Positions 1-16,549 of a DNA stretch of 64,000 bases are shown in pieces (position 1 is the first letter of the stretch; every line of letters starts with the position of its first letter). Origin of the DNA: Chamaelirium japonicum. Its lineage: Eukaryota; Streptophyta; Magnoliopsida; Liliales; Melanthiaceae. The stretch covers positions 372,001 through 436,000 of the forward strand of contig CANTAL010000140.1 in assembly GCA_947650365.1 (NCBI GenBank). The letters are read 5' to 3'. Made by a program: the position numbers and the translations under genes. Below the pieces are notes generated by a model. It ran no database searches, was not told the origin of the DNA, and saw only the letters and a list, made by a program, of their open reading frames with translations.

Positions 1-290
1 TCGCACAATCCATTCTAATTCATTCGTACGATCCATTCTAATTCATTCGTACGATTCGTTCTAATTCATTCGCACAATCTATTCTAATTCATTCGTACGA
101 TCCATTCTAATTTATTCGCACGAACCATTCTAATTCATTCGTACGATCCATTCTAATTCATTCGCACAATCTATTATAATTCATTCGTACGATCCATTCT
201 AATTCATTTGCACGATCCATTCTAATTCATTCGTATGATACATTCTAATTCTTTCGTACGATCCGTTCTAATCTATTCTAATTCATTTGT
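1..290 (-). repeat. Satellite array, reverse orientation
   Basis: The same 23-bp satellite as the rest of the window, but reading as the reverse complement (CATTCTAATTCATTCG steps). About 12 monomers are present and the block continues beyond the left edge. The switch to forward orientation lies at a palindrome-like GTAC centre at 289-292, where a reverse unit runs directly into a forward unit. No gene is present. Confidence 0.95.
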
Positions 291-3200
291 ACGAATAAAT
301 TAGGATGGATATATTCGTGCGAACGAATTAGAATGGATCGTACGAATGAATTAGAATAGATCGTATGAATGAATTAGAATTGATCGTATGAATGAATTAG
401 AATGGATCGTACGAATGAATTAGAATGGATAGATTCGTGCGAACGAATTACAATGGATCGTACGAAGGAATTAGAATGGATCGTACGAATGAATTAGAAT
501 AGATACATTCATCCGATTGAATTAGAATGGATCGTATGAATGAATTAGAATGGATCGTACGAATGAACTAGAATGGATCGTGTGAATGAATTAGAATGGA
601 TCATACGAATGAATTAGAATGGATCGTGCGAATGAATTAGAATGGATCGTGCAAATGAATTTGAATTGATTGTACGAATGAATTAGAATAGATACATTCA
701 CACAAATGAATTAGAATGGATCATACGAATGAGTAAGAATGGATCGTACGAATGAATTAGAATGGATTGTAGGAATGAATTAGAATGGATCGTTCGAATG
801 AATTAGAATGGATCGTACGAATGAATTAGAATAGATTATGCGAATGAATTAGAATGGATCATACGAATGAATTAGAATGGATACATTCATGCGAATGAAT
901 TAGAATGGATCATATGAATGAATTAGAACGGATCGTATGAATGAATTTGAATGGATCGTACGAATAAATTAGAATAGATACATTCGTGCGAATGAATTAG
1001 AATGAATCGTACGAAGAAATTAGAATGGATCGTACAAATGAATTAGAATAGATATATTCGTGCGAATGAATTAGAATGGATCGTATGAATGAATTAGAAT
1101 GGATCGTACAAATGAATTAGAATGGATAATGCGAATGAATTAGAATGGATCGTACGAATGAATTAGAATGGATTGTATGAATGAATTAGAATGGATACAT
1201 TCATGCGAATGAATTAGAATGGATCGTCCGAATGTGTCAGAATGGATCGTACGAATGAATTAGAATGGATCGTACGAATGAATTAGAATGGATCGTACGA
1301 ATGAATTAGAATAGTTTGTGCGAATGAATTAGAATGGTTCGTATGAATGAATTAGAATGGATACATTCGTGCGAATGAATTAGAATGGATCGTATGAATG
1401 AATTAGAATGGATCGTATGAATGAATTAGAATAGATCGTACGAATAAATTAGAATGGATACATTCGTGCGAATGAATTAGTATGGATCGTACGAAGGAAT
1501 TAGAATGGATCGTACGAATGAATTAGAATACATACATTCGTGCAAATGAATTAGAATGGATCGTATGAATGAATTAGAATGTATCGTACGAATGAATTAG
1601 AATGGATTGTGCTAATGAATTAGAATCGACCGTACGAATGAATTAGAATGGATCGTACGAATGAATTACAATAGATCGTGCGAATGTAGTAGAATGGATT
1701 GTATGAATGAATTAGAATGGATACATTCGTGCAAGTGAATTAAAATGGATCATACAAATGAGTAAGAATGGATCATACGAATGATAATGGATCGTATGAA
1801 TGAATTAGAATGGATTGTACGAATGAATTAGAATGGTTCGTACGAATGAATTAGAATAGATTGTGCGAATGAATTAGAATGGATCGTACGAATGAATTAG
1901 AATGGATATATTCATGCAAATGAATTAGAATGGATCGTATGAATGAATTAGAATGTATCGTACGAATGAATTATAATGGATACATTCGTGCGAATGAATT
2001 AGAATAGATCGTACGAAGGAATTAGAATGGATCGTACGAATGAATTATAATGGAAACATTCGTGTGAATGAATTAGAATGGATCTTCTAAATGAATTAGA
2101 ATGGATCATATGAATGAATTAGAATGGATCATACGAATGAATTAGAATGGATCGTGCGAATGAACTAGAATAGATATATTCGTGCGAATGAATTAGATTA
2201 GATCGTATGAATAAATTAGAATAGATCGTACGAATGAATTAGAATGGATCGTACAAATGATTTAGAATGGATCGTACGAATATATTAGAACGGATCATTC
2301 AAATGAATTAGAATGGATCATGCGAATGAATTTGTATGGATTGTACGAATGAATTAGAATGGATACATTCATGCGAATGAATTAGAATGGATCATACGAA
2401 TGAGTAAGAATGGATCGTACGAATGAACTAGAATGGATCGTACGAATGAATTATAATGGAACATGCGAATGAATTATAATGGATCGTACGAATGAATTAG
2501 AATAGATTGTGCGAATGAATTAGAATGGATCGTACGAATGGATCATACGAATAAATTAGAATGGATACATTTGTGCGAATAAATTAGAATGGATCGTATA
2601 AATGAATTAGAATGGATCGTACGAATGATTTAGAATGGATCATACAAATGAATTAGAATGGATCGTACGAATGAATTAGAATGGATCGTACGAAGGAATT
2701 AGAATGGATCGTACAAACGAATTAGAATGGATACATTCGTGCGAATGAATTAGAATAGATCGTATGAATGAATTAGAAAGGATCGTGCGAATGAATTAGA
2801 ATGGATCGTACGAATGAGATAGAATGGATCGTATGAATGAATTAGAATGGATCGTGCGAATGAATTAGAATGGATTGTATGAATGAATTAGAATGGATAA
2901 ATTCGTGCGAATGAATTAGAATGGATCGTACGAATGTGTAAGATTGGATCGTACGAATGAATTAGAATGGATCGTACGAATGAATTAGAATGGATACATT
3001 CGTGCGAATGAATTAGAATGGATCGTATGAATGAATTAGAATGGATCGTACAAATGAATTAGAATGGATACATTCGTGTGAAAGAATTAGAATGGATCAT
3101 ACGAAGAAATTAGAATGGGTCGTACGAATGAATTAGAATGGATACATTCGTGCAAATGAATTAGAATGGATCGTATGAATGAATTAGAATGGATCGTACG

Positions 3201-5796
3201 AATGAATTAGAATGGATCGTGCGAATGAATTAGAATCGATCGTACGAATGAATTAGAATGGTTCGTACAAATGAATTAGAATGGATCATGCGAATGTGTT
3301 AGAATGGATTGTATGAATGAATTAGAATAGATATATTCGTGCGAGTGAATTAGAATGGATCGTACGAATGAGTACGAATGGATCGTATGAATGAATTAGA
3401 ATAGATCGTATGAATGAATTAGAATGGATTGTATGAATGAATTAGAATGGATCATACGAATGAATTAGAATAGATTGTGCGAATGAATTAGAATGGATCA
3501 TGCGAATGAATTAGAATGGATCGTACAAATGAATTAGAATGGATCGTATGAATGAATTAGAATGGATCGTATGAATGAATTATAATGGATACATTCGTGC
3601 GAATGAATTAGAAAAGATCGTACAAAGGAATTAGAATGGATCGTACGAATGAATTAGAATGGATACATTCGTGCGAATGAATTAGAATGGATCATATAAA
3701 TGAATTATAATGGATCGTATGAATGAAATAGAATGGATCATACGAATGAATAAGAATGGATCGTGCGAATGAATTAAAATGGATCGCACGAATGAATTAG
3801 AATGGATCATACGGATGAATTAGAATGAATCGTGTGAATGAATTAGAATGTATTATACGAATGAATTTGAATGGATACATTCGTGCGAATGAATTAGAAT
3901 GGATAGTACAAATGAGTAAGAATGGATCATACGAATGAATTAGAATGGATCGTACGAATGAATTAGAATGGATCGTGCGAAAGAATTAGAATGGATCGTA
4001 CGAATGAATTAAAATAGACTGTGCGAATGAATTAGAATGGGTCGTATGAATGAATTAGAATGGATACATTTGTGCGAATGAATTAGAATGGATCGTACGA
4101 ATGAATTAGAATGGATTAAATGAATGAATTAGAATGGATCGTACGAATCAATTATAATTGATATATTCATGCGAATGAATAAGAATGTATCGTACGAAGG
4201 AATTAGAATGGATTGTATGAATGAATTAGAATGGATACATTCGTATGAATGAATTAGAATGGATCTTACGAATGAATTAGAATGGATCGTGCGAATGAAT
4301 TGGAATGGATCGTGCGAATGAATTAGAATGGATCGTATGAATGAATTAGAAAGGATCGTGCAAATGAATTAGAATGGATTGTACGAATGAATTGGAATGG
4401 ATACATTCGTGTGAATGAATTAGAATGGATCCTACGAATGAGTAAGAATGGATCGTATGAATGAATTAGAATGGATCGTGCAAATGAATTAGAATGGATT
4501 GTACGAATGAATTAGAATAGATTGTGCGAATGAATTAGAATAGATCGTACGAATGAACTAGAATAGATACATTCGTCTGAATGAATTAGAGTGGATCGTA
4601 TGATTGAATTAGAATGGATCGTACAAAGGAATTAGAATGGATCGTAGGAATGAATTAGAATGGATACATTAGTGCGAATGAATTAGAATGGAGCGTATGA
4701 ATGAATTAGAATGAATCGTAGGAATGAATTAGAATAGATCATACGAATGAATTAGAATGGATCATACGAATGGGTTAGAATGGATCGTACGATTGAATTA
4801 GAATGGATCGTACGAATGAAGTAGAATCGATCGTATGAATGAATTAGAATGGATCGTGCGAATGAAATAGAATGGATTGTAAGAATAAATTAAAATGGAT
4901 ATATTCGTGCGAATGAATTAGAATGGATCATACGTATGAGTAAGAATGGATCGTACGAATAAATTAGAATGGATTGTACGAATGAATTAGAATAGATTGT
5001 GCGAATGAATTAAAATGGATCATATGAATGAATTAGAATGGATAGATTCGTGCGAATGAATTAGAATGAATCGTATGAATGAATTAGAATGGATCGTATA
5101 AATGAATTAGAATAGATCATACGAATGAATTAGAATGGATACATTCGTGCGAATGAATTAGAATGGATAGTACAAAGGAATTAGAATGGATCGTACGAAT
5201 GAATTGGAATGGATCGTACGAATGAATTAGAATGGATACATTCGTGCGAATGAATTAGAATGGATCGTACGAATTAATTAGAATGGATCGTGCAAATAAA
5301 TTAGAAAGGATCGTACGAATGAATTAAAATGGATCGTACGAATGAGTTAGAATGGATCGTGCAAATTAATTAGAATGGATTATACGAATGAATTAGAATG
5401 GATACATTCGTGCGATTGAATTAGAATGGATCGTACGAATGTGTAAGAATGGATCGTACGAATGAATTAGAATGGATCGTACGAATGAATTAGAATGGTT
5501 CGTACGAATGAATTAGAATAGATTGTGCGAATGAATTAGAATAGATCGTACGATGGAATTAGATTGGATCGTACGAATGAATTAGAATGGATACATTCGT
5601 GCGAATGAATTAGAATAGATGGTACGAATGAATTAGAATGGATCGTGTGAATAAATTAGAATGGATCGTACGAATGAATTAGAATAGATCGTTATAAAGA
5701 ATTAGAATGGATTGTACGAATGAATTAGAATGGATACATTCGTGTGAGTGAATTAGAATGGATCGTACGTATGGGTAAGAATGGATGATACGAATG

Positions 5797-6456
5797 AATT
5801 AGAATGGATCATACGAATGAATTAGAATGGATTGTACGAATGAATTAGAATGGATCGTACGAATGAATTCGAATAGATTGTGCGAATGAATTCGAATGGA
5901 TCGTACGAATGAATTACAATGGATACATTCGTGCAAATAAATTAGAATGGAACGTATGAATGAATTAGAATGGATCGTACGAATGAATTAGAATGGATAT
6001 ATTCGTGCGAATGAATTAGAATGGATCGTACGAATGAATTTGAATGGATACATTCGTGCGAATGAATTAGAATGGATCGTATGAAAGAATTAGAATGGAT
6101 TGATTGAATGAATTAGAATGGATCGTACGAATGAATTAGAATGGATCGTGCGAATGAATTAGGATGGATCGTACGAATGAATTAGAATAGATTGTGCGAA
6201 TGAATTAGAATGGATCGTACGAATGAATTAGAATGGATACATTCGTGCGAATGAATTACAATGGATCGTACGAAGGAATTAGAATGGATCGTACAAATGA
6301 ATTAGAATGGAAACATTCGTGCGAATGAATTAGAATGGATCGTATGAATGAATTAGAATGGATCGTGTGAATGAATTAGAATGGATCGTGTGAATGAACT
6401 AGAATGGATCATACGAATGAATTAGAATGGATCGTACGAATGAATTAGAATGGATC
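5797..6456 (+). repeat. Duplicated satellite block, copy 1
   Basis: About 660 bp that recurs nearly base for base at 7283-7942, an offset of 1486 bp. Shared rare variants include two GAATTCGAAT units, GAACGTATG, a GGATTGATTG unit, GAATTAGGATGG and a GGAAACATTCG 28-mer. One difference seen by eye is CATACG near 6411 against CATATG in the other copy. Boundaries are approximate. Confidence 0.8.
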
Positions 6457-7282
6457 GTGCGAATGAATTAGAATGGATTATACTAATGAATTTGAATAGA
6501 TACATTCGTACGAATGAATTAGAATGGATCGTACGAATGTGTAAGAACGAATCGTACGAATGAATTAGAATGGATCGTACGAATGAATTAGAATGGATCG
6601 TGCGAATGAATTAGAATAGATCGTTCGAATGAATTAGAATAAATTGTCCGAATGAATTAGAATGGATCGTACGAACGAATTAGAATGGATACATTCGTGC
6701 CAATGAATTAGAATGGATCGTATGAATGAATTAGAATAGATTATATGAATGAATTAGAATGGATCGTACGAATGAATTAGAATGGATACATTCGTATGAA
6801 TTAATAACAATAGATCGTAGGAAGGAAATAGAATGGATCGTACGAAAGAATTAGAATGGATACATTCGTGCAAATGAATTAGAATGGATCGTATGAATGA
6901 ATTAGAATGGATCGTACAAATGACTTAGAATGGATCGTGCGAATTAATTAGAATCGATCGTACGAATGAATTAGAATGGATCATACGAATGAAATAGAAT
7001 GGATCGTGTGAATGTATTAGAATGGATTGTATGAATGAATTAGAATGGATTGTACGAATGAATTAGAATAGATTGTGCGAATGAATTAGAATGGATCGTA
7101 CGAAAGAATTAGAATGTATACATTCATGCAAATTAATTAGAATATATTGTATGAATGAATTAGAATGGATCGTACGAATGAATTATAATGGATAAATTCG
7201 TGCGAATGAATTAGAATAGATCGTACGAAGGAATTAGAATGGATCGTACAAATGAATTCGAATGGATGCATTCGTGCGAAAG

Positions 7283-7942
7283 AATTAGAATGGATCATAC
7301 GAATGAATTAGAATGGATTGTACGAATGAATTAGAATGGATCGTACGAATGAATTCGAATAGATTGTGCGAATGAATTCGAATGGATCGTACGAATGAAT
7401 TACAATGGATACATTCGTGCAAATAAATTAGAATGGAACGTATGAATGAATTAGAATGGATCGTACGAATGAATTAGAATGGATATATTCGTGCGAATGA
7501 ATTAGAATGGATCGTACGAATGAATTTGAATGGATACATTCGTGCGAATGAATTAGAATGGATCGTATGAAAGAATTAGAATGGATTGATTGAATGAATT
7601 AGAATGGATCGTACGAATGAATTAGAATGGATCGTGCGAATGAATTAGGATGGATCGTACGAATGAATTAGAATAGATTGTGCGAATGAATTAGAATGGA
7701 TCGTACGAATGAATTAGAATGGATACATTCGTGCGAATGAATTACAATGGATCGTACGAAGGAATTAGAATGGATCGTACAAATGAATTAGAATGGAAAC
7801 ATTCGTGCGAATGAATTAGAATGGATCGTATGAATGAATTAGAATGGATCGTGTGAATGAATTAGAATGGATCGTGTGAATGAACTAGAATGGATCATAT
7901 GAATGAATTAGAATGGATCGTACGAATGAATTAGAATGGATC
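7283..7942 (+). repeat. Duplicated satellite block, copy 2
   Basis: Second copy of the 660-bp block at 5797-6456. The near identity, in an array whose neighbouring monomers differ at many positions, indicates a recent duplication, probably by unequal exchange. Confidence 0.8.
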
Positions 7943-10900
7943 GTGTGAATGAATTAGAATGTATTATACGAATGAAGCTGAATGGATACATTCGTGCGAA
8001 TGAATTAGAATGGATAGTACGAATGAGTAAGAATGGATCGTACGAATGAATTAGAATGGATTGTATGAATGAATTAGAATGGATCATGCAAAAGAATTAG
8101 AATGGATCATACGAATAAATTAAAATAGTTTGTGCGAATGAATTAGAATGGGTCGTATGAATGAATTAGAATGGATAAATTCGTGCGAATGAATTAGAAT
8201 GGATCATATGAATGAATTAGAATGGATTGAATGAATGAATTAGAATGGATCGTACGAATCAATTAGAATGGTTACATTCGTGCGAATGAATAAGAATGGA
8301 TCGTACGAAGAAATTAGTATGGATTGTATGAATGAATTAGAATGGATACATTCGTATGAATGAATTAGAATGGATCATACGAATGAATTATAATGGATTG
8401 TGCGAGTGAATTAGAATGGATCGTACGAATGAATTAGAATAGATTGTGTGAATGAATTAGAATGGATCGTACAAATGAATTAGAATGGATACATTCGTGC
8501 GAATGAATTAGAATGGATCGAATGAACTAATTCGAATGGATCTTATGAATGAATTAGAATGGATATATTCGTGCGAATGAATTAGAATGGATCGTATGAA
8601 GGAATTAGAATGGATAGTAGGAATGAATTAGAATGGATTCATTCATGCGAATGAATTTGAATGGATCGTATAAATGAATTAGAATGGATCGTGCGAATTA
8701 ATTAGAATGGATTGTACGAATGAATTAAAATGGATACATTCGTGCGAATGAATTAGAATGGATCGTACATATGAGTATGAATGGATCGTACGAATGAATT
8801 AGAATGGATTATACAAATGAATTAGAATAGAGTGTGCGAATGAATTAGAATGGATCATACGAATGAATTAGAATGGATAGATTCATGCGAATGAATTAGA
8901 ATGGATCGTAAGAATGAATTAGAATCGATCGTATGAATGAATTAGAATAGATCGTACGAATGAATTAGAATGGATACATTCGTGCGAATGAATTAGAATG
9001 GATAGTACGAAGGAATTAGAATGGATCGTACGAATGAATTAGAATGGATACATTCGTGCAAATTAATTAGAATGGATCATACGAATGAATTAGAATGGAT
9101 CGTGAAAATAAATTAGAATGGATCGTATGAATGAATTAGAATGGATCTTATTAATGAATTAGAATGGATCGTGCGAATGAATTAGAATGGAATGTACGAA
9201 TGAATTAGAATGGATACATTCATGCGAATGAATTAGAATGGATCATACGAATGTGTAAGAATGGATCGTGTGAATGAATTAGAATGGATCGTGCGAATGA
9301 ATTAGAATGGATTGTACGAATGAATTAGAATAGATTGTGCGAATGAATTAGATTGGATCGTACGAATAAATTAGAATGCAAACATTCGTGCGAATGAATT
9401 AGAATGGATCGCATGAATGAATTAGAATGGATCGTATGAATGAATTTGAATGGATCGTACGAATGAATTAGAATGGATACATTTGTGTGAATGAATTAGA
9501 ATGGATCGTACGAAGGAATTAGATTGGATACGAATGAATTAGAATGGATACATTCGTGCGAATGAATTAGAATAGATCGTACGAATAAATTAGAATGGAT
9601 CGTACGAATGAATTAGAATGGATCGTCCGAATGAATTTGAAAGGATCGTACGAATGAATTATAATGGATCATTATAATGAATTAGAATGGATTGTACGAA
9701 TGAATTAGAATGGATACATTCGTTCGAGTGAATCAGAATACATCGTACGTATGGGTAAGAATGGATCGTAGAATAAATTAGAATGGATCGTACGAATGAA
9801 TTAGAATGGATTGTACGAATGAATTAGAATGGATCATACGAATGAATTTGAAGAGATTGTGCGAATGAATTAGAATGGATCGTACGAATGAATTAGAATG
9901 GATACATTCGTGCAAATGAATTAGAATGGAACGTATGAACGAATTAGAATGGATCGTACGAATGAATTAGAATGGATACATTCGTGCGAATGAATTAGAA
10001 TGGATCGTACGAAGGGATTCAAATGGATCGTAAGAATGAATTTGAATGGATACATTCGTGCGAATGAATTAGAATGGATCGTATGAAAGCATTAGAATAG
10101 ATTTAATGAATGAATTAGAATGGATCGTAGGAATGAATTAGAATGGATCGTGCAAATGAATTAGAATGGATCGTACGAATAAATTAGAATAGATTGTGCG
10201 AATGAAATAGAATGGATCGTACGAATGAATTAGAATGTATATATTCGTGTGAATGAATTAGAATGGATCGTATGAATGAATTAGAATGGATCGTTTGAAT
10301 GAATTAGAATTGATCGTACGAATGAATTAGAATGGATAAATTCGTGCGAATGTACTAGAATGGATTGTATGAATGAATTAGAATGGATACATTCATGCGA
10401 GTGAATTAGAATGGATCGTACGAATGAGTAAGAATAGATCGTACGAATGAATTAGAATGGATCGTATGAATGAATTAGAATGGATTATATTAATGAATTA
10501 GAATGGATCGTACGAATGAATTAGAATAGATTGTGCGAATGAATTAGAATGGATCGTACGAATGAATTAGAATGGATACATTCGTGCAAATTAATTAGAA
10601 TGGTTCGTATGAATAAAGTAGAATTGATCGTACGAATGAATTATAGTGGATACATTCGTGCGAATGAATTAGAATAGATCATACGAAGGAATTAGAATGG
10701 ATCATAAAGATTAATTAGAACGGATCGTACGGATGAATTAGAATGGATCGTGCGAATGAATTAGAATGGATTGTACGAATGAATTTGAAAGGATACATCC
10801 GTGCGAATGAATTAGAATGGATCGTATGAATGAATTAGAATAGATTGAATGAATGAATTAGAATGGATCATACGAATGAATTAGAATGGATACATTCGTG

Positions 10901-13900
10901 CGAATGAATAAGAATGGATCGTACGAAGGAATAAGAATGGATCGTATGAATGAATTAAAATGGATACATTAGTATGATTGAATTAGAATGGATCATACGA
11001 ATGAATCAGAATTTTTCGTACGAATGAATTAGAATGGATCGTACGAATGAATTAGAATGGATCGTGCGAATGAATTAGAATGGATTGTACAAATGAATTA
11101 TAATGGATACATTCATGTGAATGAATTAGAATGGATCGTACGAATGAATTAGAATGGATCGTGCAAATGAATTAGAATAGATTGTGCGAATGAATTAGAA
11201 TGGATCATACGAATGAATTAGAATTAATCGTACGAATGAATTAGAATGGACCGTGCGAATGAATTAGAATGGATCGTATAAATGAATTAGAATAGATTGT
11301 GTGAATGAATTAGAATGGATCATACGAATTAATTACAATGGATACATTCGTGCGAATGAATTAGAATGGATCGTATGAATGAATTAGAATGGATCGTACG
11401 AATGAATTCGAATGGATACATTCGTGCGAATGAATTAGAATGGATCGTACGAAGGAATTAGAATGGATCGTACGAATGAATTAGAATGGATACATTCGTG
11501 CGAATGAATTAGAATGGATCGTATGAATGAATTAGAATGTATCGTATGAATGAATTAGAATGGATCATGCGAATGAATTAGAATGGATTGTACGAATGAA
11601 TTAGAATGGATCGTGCGAATGAATTAGAATGGATTATACGAATGAATTAGAATGGATACATTCGTGCAAATGAATTAGAATGGATTGTACGAATGAGTAA
11701 GAATGGATCGTATGAATGAATTAGAATGGATCGTACGAGTGAATTAGAATGGATCGTGCGAATGAATTAGAACAGATCATACGAATGAATTAGAATAGAT
11801 TTTGCGAATGAATTAGAATGGATAGATTCATGCGAATGAATTAGAATGTATCGTATGAATGAATTAGAATGGATCGTATGAATAAATTAGAATAGATCGT
11901 ACGAATGAATTAGAATGGATACATTCGTGCGAATTAATTAGAATAGATAGTACGAAGGAATTAGAATGGATCGTATGAATGAATTAGAATGGATACATTC
12001 GTGCGAATGAATTTGAATAGATCCTACGAATGAATTAGAATGGATCATGCGAATGAATTAGAATGGATCGTACGAATGAATTAGAATGGATCGAATTAAT
12101 GAATTAGAACGGATCGTGCGAATGAATTAGAATGGATTGTACGAATGAATTAGAATGGATACATTCGTGCGAATGAATTAGAATGTATCGTACGAATGTG
12201 TAAGAATGGATCGTACGAATGAATTAGAATGGATCGTACGAATGAATTAGAATGGATCGTGCGAATAAATTAGAATGGATCGTACGAATTAAGTAGAATA
12301 GATTGTGTGAATGAATTAGAATGGATCATACGAATGAATTAGAATATGTATATTCGTGCGAATGAATTAGAATGGATAGCTTGAATGAATTAGAATGGAT
12401 CGTGTGAATGAATTATAATGGATCGTACGAATGAACTAGAATGGATACATTCGTACGAATGAATTAGAATGGATTGTACGAAGGAATTAGATCGGATCGT
12501 ACGAATGAATTAGAATGGATACATTCGTGCGAATGAATTAGAATAGATCGTACGAATGAATTAGAATGGATCGTACGAACGAATTAGAATGGATCGTGCG
12601 AATGAATTAGAATGGATCGTACAAATTACTTAGAACATATCGTGCGAATGAATTAGAATGGATTGTACGAATGAATTAGAATAGATACATTTGTGCGAGT
12701 GAATTAGAATGGATTATACGAATGAGTAACAATGGATTGTACGAATGAATGAGAATGGATCGTACAAATGAATTAGAAAGGATTGTACGAATGAATTAGA
12801 ATGGATCGTACGAATAAATTAGAATAGATTGTGCGAATAAATTCGAATGGATCGTACGAATGAATTAGAATGGATATATTCATGCAAAGGAATTAGAATG
12901 GAACGTATGAATGAATTAGAATGGATTGTATGAATGAATTAGAATGGATACATTCGTGCGAATGAATTAGAATGGATCGTACGAAGGAATTAGAATGGAT
13001 CGTACGAATGAATTAGAATAGAGACATTCGTGCGAATGAATTAGAATGGATCGTATGAATGAATTAGAATGGATTGTTTGAATGAATTAGAATGGATCGT
13101 ACGAATGAATTAGAATGGATCGTGCAAATGAATTAGAATGGATCGTACGAATGAATTAGAATAGATTATGCTAATGAATTAGAATGGATCGTACGAATGA
13201 ATTAGAATGGATAATTCGTGTGAATGAATTAGAATGGATCATTTGAATGAATTAGAATGGATCGTTCGAATGAATTAGAATGGTTCGTACAAAGGAATCA
13301 GAATAGTTCGTACGAATGAATTAGAATGGATACATTCGTGCAAATGAATTAGAATGGATCGTATGAAGGAATTAGAATGGATCATACGAATTAATTAGAA
13401 TGGATCGTGCAGATGAATTAGAATGGATCGTGCTAATGAATTAGAATGGATCGTACATATGAATTAGAATGGATTGTACTAATGAATTAGAATGGATACA
13501 TTCGTGCAAATGAATTAGAATGGATCGTATGAATGAGTAAGAATGGATCGTACGTATGAATTAGAATGGATCGTACGAATGAATTAAAATGGATTGTGCG
13601 AATGAATTAGAATGGATCGTATGAATGAATTAGAATAGATTGTGTGAATGAATTAGAATGGATCATATGAATGAATTAGAATGGATCGTATAAATGAATT
13701 AGAATGGATCGTATGAATGAATTCGAATGGATCGTATGAATCAATTAGAATGGGTTATACGAATGAATTAGAATTGATACATTCGTGCGAATGAATTAGA
13801 ATGGATCGTACGAATGAATTAGAATGGATCGTACGAACGAATTAGAATGGATCGTACAAATGAATTAGATTGGATCGTACGAATGAATTAAAATAGATCG

Positions 13901-16549
13901 TGCGAATGAATTAGAATGGATTGTACGAATGAATTAGAATGGATAAATTCGTGCGAATGAATTAGAATGGATCGTGCGAATGTACTAGAATGGTATGAAT
14001 AAATTAGAATGGATACATTCATGCGAGTGAATTAGAATGGATCGTATGAATGAGTAACAATGGATCGTACGAATGAATTAGAATGGATCGTACGAATGAA
14101 TTAGAATGGATTATATTAATGAATTAGAATGGATCATACGAATGAATTAGAATAGATTGTGCGAATGAATTAGAATGGATCATACGAATGTATTAGAATG
14201 GATACATTCGTGCAAATAAATTAGAATGGATCGTATGAATGAAGTAGAATGGATCGTACGAATGAATTATAATGGATACATTCGTACGAATGAATTAGAA
14301 TAGATCGTACGAAAGAATTAGAATGGATCGTGCGAATGAATTAGAATGGATACATTCGTATGAATGAATTAGAATGGATCGTATGAATGAATTTGAATGG
14401 ATCGTACGAATGAATTAGAATTGGTCGTGCGAATGAATTAGAATGGATCGTACGAATGAATTAGAATGGATCATATGGATTAATTAGGATGGATCATACG
14501 GATGAATTATAATGGATCGTGCGGATAAATTAGAATGGATTGTACCAATGAATTTGAATGGATACATTCGTGCGAGTGAATTACAATGGATCGTACGAAG
14601 AATTAGATTGGATCGTACGAATGAATTAGAATGGATACATTCCTGCGAATGAATTAGAATAGATCGTACGAATGAATTAGAATGGATCGTACGAATGAAT
14701 TAGAATGGATCGTGCGAATGAATTAGAAAGGATCGTACGAATGAATTAGAATGGATCGTTATAATGAATTAGAATGGATTGTACGAATGAATTAGAATTG
14801 ATACATTCGTGCGAGTGAATCAGAATAGATCGTACGTATGGGTAAGAATGGATCGTAGAATAAATTAAAATGGATCGTACGAATGAATTAGAATGGATTA
14901 TACGAATGAATTAGAATGGATCGTACTAATGAATTAGAGAGATTGTGCGAATGAATTCGAATGGATCGTACGAATGAATTAGAATGGATACATTCGTACA
15001 AATGAATTAGATTGGAACATATGAATGAATTAGAATGGATCGTACGATTGAATTAGAATGGATACATTCGTGCGAATAAATTGGAATGGATCGTACGAAG
15101 GAATTAGAATGGATCGTAAGAATGAATTTGAATGGATACATTCGTGCGAATGAATTAGAATAGATCGTATGAAAGCATTAGAATAGATTGAATGAATGAA
15201 TTAGAATGGATCGTACGAATGAATTAGAATGGATCGTGCGAATGAATTAGAATGGATCGTACGAATGAATTAGAATGTATACATTCGTGCGAATGAATTA
15301 GAATGGATCGTTCGAATGAATTAGAATAGATCGCGCGAATGAATTAGAATGGATAAATTCATGCGAATGAATTAGAATGGATCGTGTGAATGTACTAGAA
15401 TGGATTGTATGAATGAATTGGAATGGATATATTCATGCGAGTGAATTAGAATGGATCGTACGAATGAGTAAGAATGGATTGTACGAATAAATTAGAATGG
15501 ATCGTATGAATGAATTAGAATGGATACATTCGTATGAATGAATTAGAATGGATCGTATGAATAAATTTGAATGGATCGGACGAATGAATTAGAATTGATC
15601 GTGCGAATGAATTAGAATAGATCGTACGAATGAATTAGAATGGATCATGTAGATTAATTAGAATGGATCATACGGATGAATTAGAATGGATCGTGCGAAT
15701 GAATTAGAATGGATTGTACGAATGAATTTGAATGGATCCATTCGTGCGAATGAATTAGAATGGATCGTATGAATAAATTACAATGGATCGAATGAATGAA
15801 TCAGAATGGATCATACGAATGAATTAGAATGGATACATTCGTGCGAATGAAAAAGAATGGATCATACGAAGGAATTAGAATGGATCGTATGAATGAATTA
15901 GAATAGATACATTTGTATGAATGAATTAGAATGGATCATACGAATGAATCAGAATGGATCGTACGAATGAATCAGAATGGATCGTACGAATGAATTAGAA
16001 TGGATCGTGCGAATGAATTAGAATGGATTGAATGAATGAATTAGAATGGATACATTCATGTGAATGAATTAGAATGGATCGTACGAATGAATTAGAATGG
16101 ATCGTGCGAATGAATTAGAATAAATTGTGCGAATGAATTAGAATGGATCGTACGAATGAATTAGAATTAATCGTACGAATGAATTATGATGGACCGTGCG
16201 AATGAATTAGAATGGATCGTACGAATGAATTAGAATAGATTGTGTGAATGAATTAGAAAGGATCGTACGAATGAATTACAATGGATACATTCGTGCGAAT
16301 GAATTAGAATGGATCGTATGAATGAATTAGAATGGATCGTATGAATGAATTAGAATGGATTGTACGAATGAATTAGAATGGATACATTCGTGCGAATGAA
16401 TTAGAATGGATCGTACGAAGGAATTAAAATGGATCGTACGAATGAATTAGAATGGATACATTCGTGCGAATGAATTAGAATGGATCGTACGAATGAATTA
16501 GAATGGATCGTACTATTGAATTAGAATGGATCATGCGAATGAATTAGAA

